Positions 17,158 to 26,119 of a stretch of 64,000 nucleotides of DNA are shown one piece after another; the stretch's first letter is position 1, and each line of letters starts with the position of its first letter. The position numbers and the translations under genes were made by a program. The DNA comes from Streptomyces parvus (GTDB lineage Bacteria > Actinomycetota > Actinomycetes > Streptomycetales > Streptomycetaceae), in NCBI RefSeq assembly GCF_014648875.1, contig NZ_BMRY01000003.1, positions 620,001-684,000 on the forward strand, given 5' to 3'. The notes below the pieces were generated by a model. The model searched no databases. It was not told the origin of the DNA and saw only the letters and a program-made list of their open reading frames with translations.

Positions 17158-17996
17158 ACGTGGTGGGCGGAGAAGTTCTCCACAGCCTGGGGATGTCGGC
17201 GGCGGTGCTGGGGGCGGCGGTGCAGGTGGCAGCCGTGATCGCTGCCCGATGTCGGAAGCGAGCGGTTCGCGGGCGAGGTGCGCAGCTCATGGGGGCGGAC
17301 GCGGCCCCACGGTCCGGCAGGCGGGGCCGACTGGTCGAGCGGCTCCGGTCGAGCGGTGATCGGAGCCGTTCCGAGGCCGTGCGGCGGTGGGCGGCTCCGG
17401 GCGGGGCCTGGCTGACCGGATGGATCCTGGTCGGCGGCCTGCTGGGCTGCGCGGTCGGGGCAGCCGCGGCGTACGGGGCGTGGCTTTGGCAGCGAACCCG
17501 GCCCCGTGGGCGTCCCGGTCACAGCCCTTCGGAGCGTGCCGTGATCGCCGGGCAACTCCCTCTGGCCGCGGATCTGCTGGCCGCCTGTGTCGCGGTCGGG
17601 GCCGGCCCCCGGGAGGCGGCCGAGGAGGTGGGCCGATCCATCGGTGGCCCGGTCGGGGACCGGCTCGCCCGAACCGCCGTCGAGATCCGCCTCGGCGGCG
17701 AACCTGCCGATTCGTGGGGCCGGTTCGGGGAGATACCGGGCGCAGGCCCGCTGGCCCGCTGTCTGTACCGGGCAGGTTCGACGGGAGCCCCGGCGGCGGA
17801 TCCCATTGCCAGGCTTGCCGCATCGATACGCGCCGAGCGAGCCGCCGGCGCGGTGGCGCGGGCGCAACGGGCCGGAGTGTTGATCACCGCGCCGGTCGGC
17901 CTCTGCTTCCTCCCCGCCTTCCTGGCGGTCGGGGTGGCGCCGGTGATCATCGGCCTGGCCGGCGACCTGCTCACGGCCGGCGGACCGGGCCGGTGA
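17154..17996 (+). CDS. tadC: TadC-type inner-membrane platform protein (T2SF)
   Basis: A 280-residue protein from GTG 17154, overlapping the tadB stop by four bases. Hydrophobic helices lie near 10-28 and 85-110, an F-domain segment (LPLAADLLAACVAVGAGPRE) follows, and a strong C-terminal pair of helices lies near 235-275. It is the partner of TadB in the pilus platform. The 154 bases to the next gene break the run of overlaps and contain several TGCCGAC repeats, so a second promoter may sit there for the pilin-like genes. Confidence 0.83.
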   Translation: MNVVGGEVLHSLGMSAAVLGAAVQVAAVIAARCRKRAVRGRGAQLMGADAAPRSGRRGRLVERLRSSGDRSRSEAVRRWAAPGGAWLTGWILVGGLLGCAVGAAAAYGAWLWQRTRPRGRPGHSPSERAVIAGQLPLAADLLAACVAVGAGPREAAEEVGRSIGGPVGDRLARTAVEIRLGGEPADSWGRFGEIPGAGPLARCLYRAGSTGAPAADPIARLAASIRAERAAGAVARAQRAGVLITAPVGLCFLPAFLAVGVAPVIIGLAGDLLTAGGPGR

Positions 17997-18150
17997 GGCC
18001 GTGCACGGTCCGTGGCCGACGGTTGCCGACGGCTGTCGGCAGATGCCGACGAATGCCGACCGGTCGTTCTGCCGGTCATTCAATTTCGCTGTCAGTCAAG
18101 GGTGTTCCGTTCGGGCGCCCGCTCGTCATCGATGTTCATCGGGGGATGAA

Positions 18151-18417
18151 ATGGAAACGAAGTTCTGGGACCGGGCCGCCGGCGCTCTGCGCGGGGGACG
18201 GCTGTTCACGGGGGCGCCGGCTCGGCGGGCGAAGTGGTCCGCGTGGTGGGCGGGTCGGCTCGGCCGGTCCGATCGGGGGATGACCACCTCCGAGTACGCG
18301 GTGGGAACGATCGCGGCGTGTGCCTTCGCGGCGGTGCTCTACAAGGTGGTGAACAGCGGGCCGGTGCTGTCGGCGCTGCAGTCACTGGTCGAGGACGCGC
18401 TCGATGCGAAGTTCTGA
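18151..18417 (+). CDS. DUF4244 protein, probable Flp pilin
   Basis: An 88-residue protein. After about 42 basic residues comes GMTTSEYAVGTIAACAFAAVLYKVV, the DUF4244 pattern. It resembles Flp-type pilins: a Gly at the likely cleavage site, a Glu five residues further on (TTSEYA), then a hydrophobic helix. GGGGGATGAA precedes ATG 18151. Position after tadC supports its being the structural subunit of the Tad pilus; processing is inferred. No prepilin peptidase gene is seen in this window. Confidence 0.8.
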   Translation: METKFWDRAAGALRGGRLFTGAPARRAKWSAWWAGRLGRSDRGMTTSEYAVGTIAACAFAAVLYKVVNSGPVLSALQSLVEDALDAKF

Positions 18418-18925
18418 GATCAGGTCGGGGCCCGGCCTGGTGACCCGGTTCGGGGCGCGGGGCGGGTGCCTTTCCCGGTGCCTCGACCGGTGTCTCTGTC
18501 GGTGCCTCGACCGGGGCCGCGTGCGGCGGTTGCGCCGGGGCCTGGACACGGGCGGAGACGGGGGCGGTGGCCGGGTCGGCGATCGGGGCGCGGTGACCGC
18601 GGAAGCGGCTGTGGCGATCCCGGTGCTGGTGGCGTTCGTCTTGGCCCTGCTCTGGGCGTTGATGGCCGCGGCGGACCAGATCCGGTGCGTGGACGCGGCG
18701 CGGGTGGGGGCTCGGGCCGCGGCCCGTACGGAGCCGGAGGCGGCGGTGGTCGACGCCGCGCGTGACGCGGCGCCGCAGGGGGCCCGGGTCGAGATGGGCC
18801 GGGAGGGAGACATGTGGCGCGTCCGGGTGGAGGCGCCGACCCGGGGGCCGGGTGTGCTGGCCCTGACGTTGAGCGCCGAGGCGGCTGCCTTGGCGGAGGA
18901 CACGGTGGGAGGTGTCGAGCCATGA
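18404..18925 (+). CDS. TadE-like pilus assembly protein
   Basis: A 173-residue frame whose ATG overlaps the DUF4244 gene by 14 bases. The TadE-like part begins at GAVTAEAAVAIPVLVAFVL (about residue 62), a pseudopilin-like helix preceded by Gly-Ala-Val. The first 60 residues are Arg/Cys-rich with a repeated CLDR unit encoded by short tandem DNA repeats (about 18473-18520). The true start could therefore be internal. TadE proteins are minor pseudopilins of the Flp pilus. The stop overlaps the next start (ATGA). Confidence 0.75.
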   Translation: MRSSEIRSGPGLVTRFGARGGCLSRCLDRCLCRCLDRGRVRRLRRGLDTGGDGGGGRVGDRGAVTAEAAVAIPVLVAFVLALLWALMAAADQIRCVDAARVGARAAARTEPEAAVVDAARDAAPQGARVEMGREGDMWRVRVEAPTRGPGVLALTLSAEAAALAEDTVGGVEP

Positions 18926-19530
18926 GGGCGGGGAGGGCCCGGGGCTGGGGATGGGGCGTGCTGAGCCGGGGCCGGAGCTGGGGGTCGGGGGGTGGCGCTG
19001 ACCGCGGCGTGGCGACCGTGTGGGCGGCTGTCACCGTGGCCGTCCTGTGCACAGTGTTCGCCGTGGTGCTCGCGCTGGGACAGGCCGTGGCTTCCCGCCA
19101 CCGCGCGGGCGGGGCCGCGGACCTGGCGGCTCTCGCGGCTGCGGACCGGGCGTTGGAGGGGGCGGGGGCCGCGTGCGAGGCGGCTCGGAGAGTGGCCCTG
19201 GCGCAGGACGCCGTGGTCGTTCGCTGCGCGGTGGAGGGGGAGGTCGCCGATGTGACCGTCCGCTCGGGATTCGGGCCCTACCTGCCCACCGTCCGGGCCC
19301 GGGCCGGCCCTCCGGCCGGTCCATCGGGCAGGGCTCCGACCGATGCCCCGGCCCGGTCTCCGGCAGATCCCTCCGGCGATGCTCCGGCAGAGCTCCCCGG
19401 CGATGTTCCGGCAGAACCGCGTGGCGGGCATCGGGCTGATCCCTTGGCCGGGGTTCCGAGCGATGACCCGGTCCGGTCTCCGGCAGGTTCCCCGGTCGGG
19501 GCCGCGGGTGAGCCGCGTGCAGGGCCCTGA
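18922..19530 (+). CDS. Rv3654c-like TadE/G-family protein with proline-rich repeat tail
   Basis: A 202-residue protein starting at ATG 18922 in a four-base overlap. Residues ~28-60 (GVATVWAAVTVAVLCTVFAV) form a single N-terminal helix, followed by SRHRAGGAADLAALAAADRAL, the mark of the helicase/secretion-neighbourhood TadE-like family typified by Rv3654c. From about residue 112 the protein becomes a Pro/Ala/Asp-rich tail with repeated SGDAPAE-like units, roughly 90 residues longer than the conserved part. It is the last gene of the tad operon and converges on the helicase gene, 49 bases away. Confidence 0.78.
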   Translation: MRAGRARGWGWGVLSRGRSWGSGGGADRGVATVWAAVTVAVLCTVFAVVLALGQAVASRHRAGGAADLAALAAADRALEGAGAACEAARRVALAQDAVVVRCAVEGEVADVTVRSGFGPYLPTVRARAGPPAGPSGRAPTDAPARSPADPSGDAPAELPGDVPAEPRGGHRADPLAGVPSDDPVRSPAGSPVGAAGEPRAGP

Positions 19531-19579
19531 CGTTCTGGCAGCGGCGGTCGGGGTGTCCGTCGGGTTCCGCCTCGTCGGT

Positions 19580-22060
19580 TCAGTCCTCCGGAGTGGCCGG
19601 TTCCTCCGGTTCCGCGGGGGCGGCTTCGAGGAGTTCGGTGAGCAGCCGTACGGCTCCGCGCTTGTGCAGGGGCTCGTTGCCGTTGCCGCACTTGGGGGAC
19701 TGGATGCAGGAGGGGCAGCCCGCCTCGCACTCGCAGGAGGCGATGGCCTCCCGGGTCGCCGTCAGCCAGGCACGGGCGGTGCGGAAGGCCCGCTCGGCGA
19801 ATCCGGCTCCGCCGGGGTGACCGTCGTACACGAAGACCGTCGGCAGGAGGGTGTCCGGGTGCAGCGGTACGGAGACGCCGCCGATGTCCCAGCGGTCGCA
19901 GGTGGCGAAGAGGGGAAGGAGCCCGATCGAGGCGTGTTCGGCGGCGTGCAGGGCGCCGCCGAGGATTTCCGGGTTGATGCGGGCGGCGTCGAGTTGGTCC
20001 TCGGTGACCGTCCACCAGACGGCGCGGGTGCGCAGCGTGCGGGGCGGCAGGTCGAGCTTGGTCTCGCCCAGGACCTCCCCGGTGATCAGTTTGCGGCGGA
20101 GGAAGGAGACGACCTGATTGGTGACCTCGACGGAGCCGTAGCAGAGCCGCCCCTGGCCCCAGGGGATCTCGGTGTCGGTCTCCAGGACCGTGATGGCGGT
20201 GGTGTCGCGGGCGACCGTCGAATACGGCGGTTCGGCCTGCTCGACGAGGGCCACGGAGTCCTCCAGGTCCAGTTTCCGGACCAGATGGGTCCGGCCCTGG
20301 TGGAGGTGGACGGCTCCCTCGTGGACGGCCGTGTGCGCGGCGGCCGCGTCGACGGTGCCCAGCAGCCGGCCGGTGCCCTCCTCGACGATCTGGACGGGGC
20401 GACCGCCTCCGCCTCGGATGTCGGCGAGGTCGGCGGCCCGTTCGCGGCGGGTCCAGTGCCAGCCCGATGCCCGTCTGCGCAGCAGTTTCGCCGCCTCCAG
20501 TTGCGGCAGCAGTTCGGGCACGGCGGGGCCGAAGAGGGCGATGTCCGCTTCGGTGAGGGGGAGTTCGGCGGCTGCGGCGCAGAGGTGGGGGGCCAGGACG
20601 TAGGGGTTGTCCGGGTCCAGCACCGTCGACTCGACGGGCTGCCGGAACAGCGCCTCCGGGTGGTGCACCAGGTAGGTGTCCAGCGGGTCGTCCCGGGCCA
20701 CGAGGACGGCCAGGGCGCCCTGCCCCGAGCGGCCGGCGCGGCCCGCCTGCTGCCAGAGGGAGGCCCGCGTGCCCGGGTAACCGCAGATGACCACCGAGTC
20801 GAGGCCGGAGACGTCGATGCCGAGTTCCAGGGCGGTGGTGGCCGCCAGACCGAGCAGTTCGCCGGAGTGCAGCGCCCGCTCCAGGGCCCGGCGTTCCTCG
20901 GGAAGGTAGCCCCCGCGATAGGCGGCGACCCGCTGCGGCAGTGAGCGGTCGACCTCCGCGAGGCGTTCCTTGGCGATCACCGAGATCAGTTCCGCGCCGC
21001 GCCGGGAGCGTACGAAGGCGACCGAGCGGACGCCCTGGAGGGTCAGGTCGGTGAGCAGGTCGGCTGTCTCGGCCGTCGCGGTACGGCGTACGGGGGCGCC
21101 CTTCTCGCCGTGCAGGTCGGTCAGCGGGGGCTCCCACAGGGCGAAGACCAGCTCGCCGCGCGGGGAGGCGTCGTCGGACACCTCGACGACCGGCAGGCCC
21201 GTCAGGCGTCCGGCTGCGACCGCGGGGTCCGCCGCCGTGGCCGAGGCGAGCAGGAACACCGGATCGGCCCCGTAACGGGCACACAGGCGGCGCAGACGGC
21301 GCAGGACCTGGGCGACATGGGAGCCGAAGACGCCCCGGTAGGTGTGGCACTCGTCGATCACGACGAACCGCAGGGCGCGCAGGAACGAGGACCAGCGGGG
21401 GTGGGAGGGCAGGATGCCGCGGTGCAGCATGTCGGGGTTGGTCAGGACGTAGTTGGCGTACTGCCGTACCCACTCGCGTTCCTCGACCGGGGTGTCGCCG
21501 TCGTAGACCGCGGGCCTGACGGCGTTGCCGAGCGGGGCGGCGAGCGCCTTCACGGAGCGACGCTGGTCGGCTGCCAGAGCCTTGGTGGGGGCGAGGTACA
21601 GGGCGGTGGTCCCGCGGCCGTTGGGGGCCTCGGAACCGTCCAGGAGGGTGCTGAGGACCGGCGCGAGGTACGCGAGGGACTTCCCGGAGGCCGTGCCGGT
21701 GGCGATCACGACCGATTCGCCGTCCAGAGCGTGCTCGGCCGCGGCCGCCTGATGTGCCCACGGATGGCCGATCCCGGCCCCTTCGATCGCCGAGATCACT
21801 TCTGGCCGCACACGATCCGGCCAGATGGCATGGGTTCCCGATCTCGGGGGCAGGTGCTCCGTATGAGTGATGCGCGCGGCCCGGCCCGCCCCTGCGGCGA
21901 GCCGGTCGAGGATCATGGCGGGAGAGGGGCGCGAGCCCCTGCTCTCGGCTGGTCGTCCGGGACGGTGATTCTTGGCCATCGGCACCGAGTGTGTCACTGG
22001 CGTGACGGACAATGGTCCCAAGGCGTCGTGCATGCCTGCTGGTAAGTGATTGAATGCCAT
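19580..22060 (-). CDS. DEAD/DEAH-box helicase with C-terminal DUF1998-type domain
   Basis: An 826-residue superfamily 2 helicase. Motif I is ATGTASGKS, motif II is DECH (VVIDECHTYRG), motif III is LASATAADPA and motif VI is QQAGRAGRSGQ. The C-terminal region contains CECEAGCPSCIQSPKCGNGN, the four-cysteine cluster of DUF1998 proteins, close to the mycobacterial Rv3649 type. This family is related to the Hrq1/YprA helicases. ATG 22060 (reading MAFNHLP) is preferred over longer frames. The gene diverges from bldG with only 79 bases between, so their promoters must lie close together or overlap. Confidence 0.9.
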   Translation of the reverse strand: MAFNHLPAGMHDALGPLSVTPVTHSVPMAKNHRPGRPAESRGSRPSPAMILDRLAAGAGRAARITHTEHLPPRSGTHAIWPDRVRPEVISAIEGAGIGHPWAHQAAAAEHALDGESVVIATGTASGKSLAYLAPVLSTLLDGSEAPNGRGTTALYLAPTKALAADQRRSVKALAAPLGNAVRPAVYDGDTPVEEREWVRQYANYVLTNPDMLHRGILPSHPRWSSFLRALRFVVIDECHTYRGVFGSHVAQVLRRLRRLCARYGADPVFLLASATAADPAVAAGRLTGLPVVEVSDDASPRGELVFALWEPPLTDLHGEKGAPVRRTATAETADLLTDLTLQGVRSVAFVRSRRGAELISVIAKERLAEVDRSLPQRVAAYRGGYLPEERRALERALHSGELLGLAATTALELGIDVSGLDSVVICGYPGTRASLWQQAGRAGRSGQGALAVLVARDDPLDTYLVHHPEALFRQPVESTVLDPDNPYVLAPHLCAAAAELPLTEADIALFGPAVPELLPQLEAAKLLRRRASGWHWTRRERAADLADIRGGGGRPVQIVEEGTGRLLGTVDAAAAHTAVHEGAVHLHQGRTHLVRKLDLEDSVALVEQAEPPYSTVARDTTAITVLETDTEIPWGQGRLCYGSVEVTNQVVSFLRRKLITGEVLGETKLDLPPRTLRTRAVWWTVTEDQLDAARINPEILGGALHAAEHASIGLLPLFATCDRWDIGGVSVPLHPDTLLPTVFVYDGHPGGAGFAERAFRTARAWLTATREAIASCECEAGCPSCIQSPKCGNGNEPLHKRGAVRLLTELLEAAPAEPEEPATPED

Positions 22061-22139
22061 CGCGGCTGGCGATCCGTCCCCTGGCCTCCGTCGGGGAGAC
22101 CGAGGGGCGACCGCTCGATAGCAAGGTGCTGGAGGATCC

Positions 22140-22493
22140 GTGGACCTGTCCCTGTCGACTCGCAACGTTTCCGGGCCTGGTGGCGACCGTACGGTCGTCG
22201 AGGTCGGTGGCGAGATTGATGTGTATACCGCGCCCAAGCTGCGCGAGCAGTTGGTCGAGTTGGTGAATGACGGCAGCTACCACTTGGTTGTCGACATGGA
22301 AGGCGTCGACTTCCTCGACTCCACCGGCCTCGGCGTGCTCGTGGGCGGCCTGAAGCGTGTCCGGGCCCATGAGGGCTCGCTGCGCCTGGTCTGCAACCAG
22401 GAGCGCATTCTCAAGATCTTCCGGATCACGGGTCTGACCAAGGTGTTCCCGATTCACACCACGGTCGACGAGGCTGTCGCCGCCACCGACTGA
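22140..22493 (+). CDS. bldG: Anti-sigma factor antagonist BldG
   Basis: A 117-residue STAS-domain protein from GTG 22140, with AAGGTGCTGGAGG upstream. The phosphorylatable serine lies in [15 protein letters not shown] (Ser61 with this start, equivalent to Ser57 in S. coelicolor numbering as I recall it). The sequence reads like BldG throughout, including [20 protein letters not shown]. In Streptomyces BldG is required for aerial growth and antibiotic production, and its phosphorylation state decides which anti-sigma factors it sequesters. The next gene, 200 bases on, encodes the usual neighbouring anti-sigma factor. Confidence 0.95.
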   Translation: MDLSLSTRNVSGPGGDRTVVEVGGEIDVYTAPKLREQLVELVNDGSYHLVVDMEGVDFLDSTGLGVLVGGLKRVRAHEGSLRLVCNQERILKIFRITGLTKVFPIHTTVDEAVAATD

Positions 22494-22692
22494 GGTCGGG
22501 GCAGGCCGGCCCCCGGGCCGGTCGGCAGGCAGTGAACAGGCCGGCAGCGGCAGCGCATGGGCCGCGACGGGCAGGCGGTCGACCCTCGGGTCGGCTGTCG
22601 GCTTTGTCGGCTTCCGGAGGAGGAGAGCAGGGGTGCCGGGCGACACGCCCGGGGCCCCTGAGGCGTACGCCCGAACGTTCGAGGGGGATGGC

Positions 22693-23154
22693 ATGGCCAC
22701 CGTTGAACTCCGCTTCAGCGCCCAGCCTGAACATGTCAGGACGGCCCGCCTGGTGGCGGCCGCCGTGGCGCGCCGGGCCGGCGTGGACGAGGCGGTGCTC
22801 GACGAGGTCAGGCTCGCCGTCGGTGAGGCGTGCAGCCGCGCGGTCGGGCTGCATCGCAGTCACGGCATCACCGCGCCGGTCAGCGTCGCGCTGACCGAGG
22901 AGGAGAAGGCGTTCTCCATCGAGGTCGGGGACAGCGTTCCCGGCCACGGCGCCGATCCGGCCGAGTCCGGGGCGGGCGACGCCTCCGGAGCCGGCCCGGC
23001 GCGGGCCGACTCCGAGGCCGACGGTGAGGGCGAGGACGAGATGGGCCTCGCGGTCATCAGTGGCCTCGTCGACGACGTGGAGGTCCGTTCCGGTGCGGGT
23101 GGCGGAGTGATCCGCATGAGCTGGCCGACGGCCGACGCCACGGTACGGCCCTGA
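22693..23154 (+). CDS. Anti-sigma factor (RsbW-type ATPase domain), bldG neighbour
   Basis: A 153-residue protein with a GHKL-type fold of the RsbW/SpoIIAB class: VRLAVGEACSRAV (N-box helix) near residues 38-50 and GLAVISGLVDDVEV near 118-131. A negatively charged Gly/Ala-rich insert lies between them, where typical RsbW proteins have the ATP lid. ATG 22693 follows GAGGGGG. GTG 22633, in frame and 20 codons earlier, has a stronger AGGAGGAG site and is a real alternative. It corresponds to the anti-sigma gene beside bldG in S. coelicolor and is expected to bind BldG. The G-box looks degenerate (DSVPGHG), so kinase activity is uncertain. Confidence 0.83.
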   Translation: MATVELRFSAQPEHVRTARLVAAAVARRAGVDEAVLDEVRLAVGEACSRAVGLHRSHGITAPVSVALTEEEKAFSIEVGDSVPGHGADPAESGAGDASGAGPARADSEADGEGEDEMGLAVISGLVDDVEVRSGAGGGVIRMSWPTADATVRP

Positions 23155-23175
23155 GGCCCTTCAAGGCCGCCGTTG

Positions 23176-23250
23176 TACGACCCTGAGGCTGCGGTCCGGG
23201 TACGACCCTGAGGCTGTGGTCCGGGTACGACCCTGAGGCTGCGGTCCGGC
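23176..23250. repeat. Three tandem 25-bp repeats
   Basis: Units start at 23176, 23201 and 23226, each beginning TACGACCCTGAGGCTG. They differ at only one or two bases, and degenerate CTGAGGCTG copies continue to about 23310. The unit resembles the end of the anti-sigma gene (TACGGCCCTGAGGCC across its TGA), so it may have arisen by duplication of that gene end. Confidence 0.85.
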
Positions 23251-23442
23251 GTTTGGGCCACGAGCCCGGCTCTGAGGCTGCGGCCCGGGCCTGAGGCTGC
23301 CGTGCGCCGCCCCTGAAGCCTGCAGTCCGGCCCCACGGCCCGACCGCGGTCCGGCCGTGGGGCCGGCGCGCTCATGTCTGTGGCTGCGGACGCCGGTGCC
23401 CGCACCCACATCGGTGCGGTTGGCGTGATGTTTCGGTTTTCC

Positions 23443-23467
23443 AGGCCCTGCTGAGCAGGGCCTTTTT
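23443..23467 (+). terminator. Rho-independent terminator after the bldG operon
   Basis: AGGCCCTGC and its mirror (23443-23451, 23455-23463) form a tight 9-bp stem with a 3-base loop, immediately followed by TTTTT. This is the clearest intrinsic terminator in the core part of the window. Confidence 0.9.
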
Positions 23468-23484
23468 CGTCGAGGGTCCGTCGA

Positions 23485-23508
23485 GGGATTCGTCCAGGGA
23501 TTCGTCCA
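23485..23508. repeat. Tandem 12-bp duplication
   Basis: GGGATTCGTCCA occurs twice in tandem, flanked on both sides by related GGGTCCGT(C/T)GA units, giving a short four-unit array. Confidence 0.75.
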
Positions 23509-23529
23509 GGGTCCGTTGAGGGTTTCCCG

Positions 23530-23550
23530 GTAATGCGTCTGCCGCATTAC
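23530..23550. promoter_or_regulatory. Inverted repeat upstream of hppA
   Basis: GTAATGCG at 23530-23537 is exactly mirrored by CGCATTAC at 23543-23550 with a 5-base centre. It lies about 140 bases upstream of hppA in comparatively AT-rich DNA. It is a plausible operator; no regulator is assigned. Confidence 0.45.
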
Positions 23551-23689
23551 TGCATTCGAGCAGAATCACTCCGCTGATCTTTCGGCGTTGGGGGGAGAGC
23601 GATCAATTCTCTTCCCGCCCACTGTTTTGATCAGGTTCCGCTCCCTACAATCCGTCCACGACTTGAGCGCTGAGCGTCAAGGAGGACGT

Positions 23690-26119
23690 ATGGCGGAGTT
23701 CTTCACCACCCCAATGGCAGTACTGACGCAAGAATCCGCACTTTCCGACCGATCCGCTTCCCTCGCGGCGGCGGTACTCACCGACGGCAACCGGCTGATC
23801 GTCATCGTCGTGGCGGTCGTCGCCGTCGCCGCGCTGATCGTCGCCCAGCTGCTCGTACGCCAGGTCCTGGCGGCCGGCGAGGGCACCGAACGGATGAAGG
23901 AGATCGCCGCGGCGGTCCAGGAGGGTGCGAACGCCTATCTGGCCCGGCAACTGCGCACGGTGGGTGTCTTCTCCGTCGTCGTGTTCTTCCTGCTGTTCCT
24001 GTTGCCGGCCGACAACTGGTCGCAGCGCGCGGGGCGTTCCCTCTTCTTCCTGGTGGGTGCGCTTTTCTCCGCGGCGACCGGATACATCGGCATGCGGCTC
24101 GCCGTCCGGAGCAATGTGCGGGTGGCCGCAGCCGCGCGGGAGGCGACTCCGGCGGAAGGCGAACCGGAAAAGGATCTCACCTCCGTCTCGCACAAAGCGA
24201 TGAAGATCGCTTTCCGTACCGGTGGTGTGGTCGGAATGATCACGGTGGGACTCGGACTGCTCGGGGCCTCCTGTGTGGTGCTCGTCTATGCCGCCGACGC
24301 GCCCAAGGTGCTGGAGGGGTTCGGCCTCGGTGCGGCGCTCATCGCCATGTTCATGAGGGTCGGGGGCGGGATCTTCACCAAGGCCGCGGACGTGGGCGCC
24401 GACCTGGTGGGCAAGGTGGAGCAAGGCATCCCGGAGGACGATCCGCGTAACGCCGCCACCATCGCCGACAACGTGGGCGACAACGTCGGTGACTGCGCGG
24501 GCATGGCCGCCGACCTCTTCGAGTCGTACGCCGTGACGCTCGTCGCCGCGCTGATCCTCGGTACGGCCGCGTTCGGGGACTCCGGGCTCGCCTTCCCCCT
24601 GATGGTCCCGGCGATCGGTGTCGTCACCGCGATGATCGGGATCTTCGCCGTAGCACCGCGCCGGGCCGACCGCAGCGGCATGACCGCGATCAACCGCGGC
24701 TTCTTCATCTCCGCGCTGATCTCGCTCGGCCTCGTGGCCGTGGCCGCCTTCGCCTATCTGCCGTCCTCGTACGCCGATCTTGACGGGGTCACCGACGGGG
24801 CGATCACCGCGCACGGCGGCGATCCGCGGGTCTTCGCGCTGGTCGCGGTGGCCATCGGGATCGTCCTGGCCGCGCTCATCCAACAGCTCACCGGCTACTT
24901 CACCGAGACCAACCGCCGCCCCGTCCGGGACATCGGGAAGTCCTCGCTGACCGGCCCGGCCACCGTGGTGCTCGCGGGCATCTCCATCGGTCTGGAGTCG
25001 GCCGTCTACACCGCGCTGCTGATCGGCCTCGGCGTCTACGGGGCGTTCCTGCTGGGCGGTACGTCGATCATGCTGGCACTCTTCGCTGTCGCGCTCGCCG
25101 GAACGGGGCTCCTCACCACGGTGGGCGTCATCGTGGCCATGGACACCTTCGGCCCGGTCTCCGACAACGCCCAGGGCATCGCGGAGATGTCCGGCGACGT
25201 CACGGGGGCCGGCGCCCAGGTCCTCACCGACCTGGACGCGGTCGGCAACACGACCAAGGCCATCACCAAGGGCATCGCCATCGCCACGGCCGTGCTCGCG
25301 GCGGCCGCCCTCTTCGGGTCCTACCGCGACGCCATCGCCACGGCGGTCGACGACGTCGGTGCCGGGGCGGGCGAGCTCGGGCTGAGCCTGGACATCTCGC
25401 AGCCCAACAACCTCGTCGGCCTGATCCTGGGCGCGGCGGTCGTCTTCCTGTTCTCCGGGCTCGCCATCAATGCGGTGTCCCGGTCCGCCGGATCCGTGGT
25501 CTACGAGGTCAGGCGGCAGTTCCGCGAGCGCCCCGGGATCATGGACTACTCGGAGAAGCCGCAGTACGGGCGCGTCGTCGACATCTGCACCCGCGACGCA
25601 CTCCGTGAACTGGCCACGCCCGGGCTCCTCGCGGTACTGGCACCGATCGCGGTCGGCTTCACCCTCGGCGTCGGCGCGCTCGGCTCCTACCTCGCCGGCG
25701 CGATCGGCGCCGGAACGCTGATGGCCGTGTTCCTCGCCAACTCCGGCGGTGCCTGGGACAACGCCAAGAAGCTCGTCGAGGACGGCCACCACGGCGGCAA
25801 GGGCAGCGAGGCCCATGCCGCGACCGTCATCGGCGACACGGTCGGCGACCCGTTCAAGGACACGGCGGGCCCGGCGATCAACCCGCTCCTCAAGGTGATG
25901 AACCTGGTCGCCCTGCTCATCGCCCCGGCGATCGTGCAGTTCAGTTACGGCGCGGACGCGAACCCCTGGGTGCGGGCGCTGGTGGCCGTCGTCGCCATCG
26001 GGATCATCGTCGCCGCGGTGTACGTCTCCAAGCGGCGGGGCATCGCCGTGGGCGACGACGACGCTTCGGAGGACGGCGGTTCCTCCGTCCCGGCGCCTGA
26101 TCCGGCAGCGGCTCCGTGA
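23690..26119 (+). CDS. hppA: K+-independent membrane-bound H+-translocating pyrophosphatase
   Basis: An 809-residue protein with about 16 hydrophobic helices. Substrate-binding motifs include DVGADLVGKVE, DNVGDNVGD and the C-terminal DTVGDPFKDTAGPA region. GNTTKAITKG carries Lys where K+-dependent enzymes have Ala, which marks the potassium-independent proton-pumping subclass. It hydrolyses cytoplasmic pyrophosphate and pumps H+ outward. ATG 23690 has GGAGG four bases upstream; the longer frame from 23588 is in the leader. A hairpin follows at 26212-26249. Confidence 0.96.
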   Translation: MAEFFTTPMAVLTQESALSDRSASLAAAVLTDGNRLIVIVVAVVAVAALIVAQLLVRQVLAAGEGTERMKEIAAAVQEGANAYLARQLRTVGVFSVVVFFLLFLLPADNWSQRAGRSLFFLVGALFSAATGYIGMRLAVRSNVRVAAAAREATPAEGEPEKDLTSVSHKAMKIAFRTGGVVGMITVGLGLLGASCVVLVYAADAPKVLEGFGLGAALIAMFMRVGGGIFTKAADVGADLVGKVEQGIPEDDPRNAATIADNVGDNVGDCAGMAADLFESYAVTLVAALILGTAAFGDSGLAFPLMVPAIGVVTAMIGIFAVAPRRADRSGMTAINRGFFISALISLGLVAVAAFAYLPSSYADLDGVTDGAITAHGGDPRVFALVAVAIGIVLAALIQQLTGYFTETNRRPVRDIGKSSLTGPATVVLAGISIGLESAVYTALLIGLGVYGAFLLGGTSIMLALFAVALAGTGLLTTVGVIVAMDTFGPVSDNAQGIAEMSGDVTGAGAQVLTDLDAVGNTTKAITKGIAIATAVLAAAALFGSYRDAIATAVDDVGAGAGELGLSLDISQPNNLVGLILGAAVVFLFSGLAINAVSRSAGSVVYEVRRQFRERPGIMDYSEKPQYGRVVDICTRDALRELATPGLLAVLAPIAVGFTLGVGALGSYLAGAIGAGTLMAVFLANSGGAWDNAKKLVEDGHHGGKGSEAHAATVIGDTVGDPFKDTAGPAINPLLKVMNLVALLIAPAIVQFSYGADANPWVRALVAVVAIGIIVAAVYVSKRRGIAVGDDDASEDGGSSVPAPDPAAAP

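Larger units (their letters stand above)
23155..23689. other. Repeat-rich intergenic region between the anti-sigma gene and hppA
   Basis: A 535-base gene-free region. It holds a 25-bp tandem triplication (23176-23250), a classical terminator (23443-23467), a 12-bp tandem duplication (23485-23508), an inverted repeat (23530-23550) and a TACAAT hexamer at 23646-23651 that may be the hppA -10 box. No well-spaced -35 was found for it. Confidence 0.6.

Noticed and set aside
23176-23250. Possible CRISPR array
   Set aside because: The units are directly adjacent with no unique spacers and there are no cas genes; it is a tandem repeat.
23627-23651. TTGATC / TACAAT as an hppA promoter
   Set aside because: The spacing is only 13 bases; the TACAAT may be a -10 but this pair cannot be a standard promoter.
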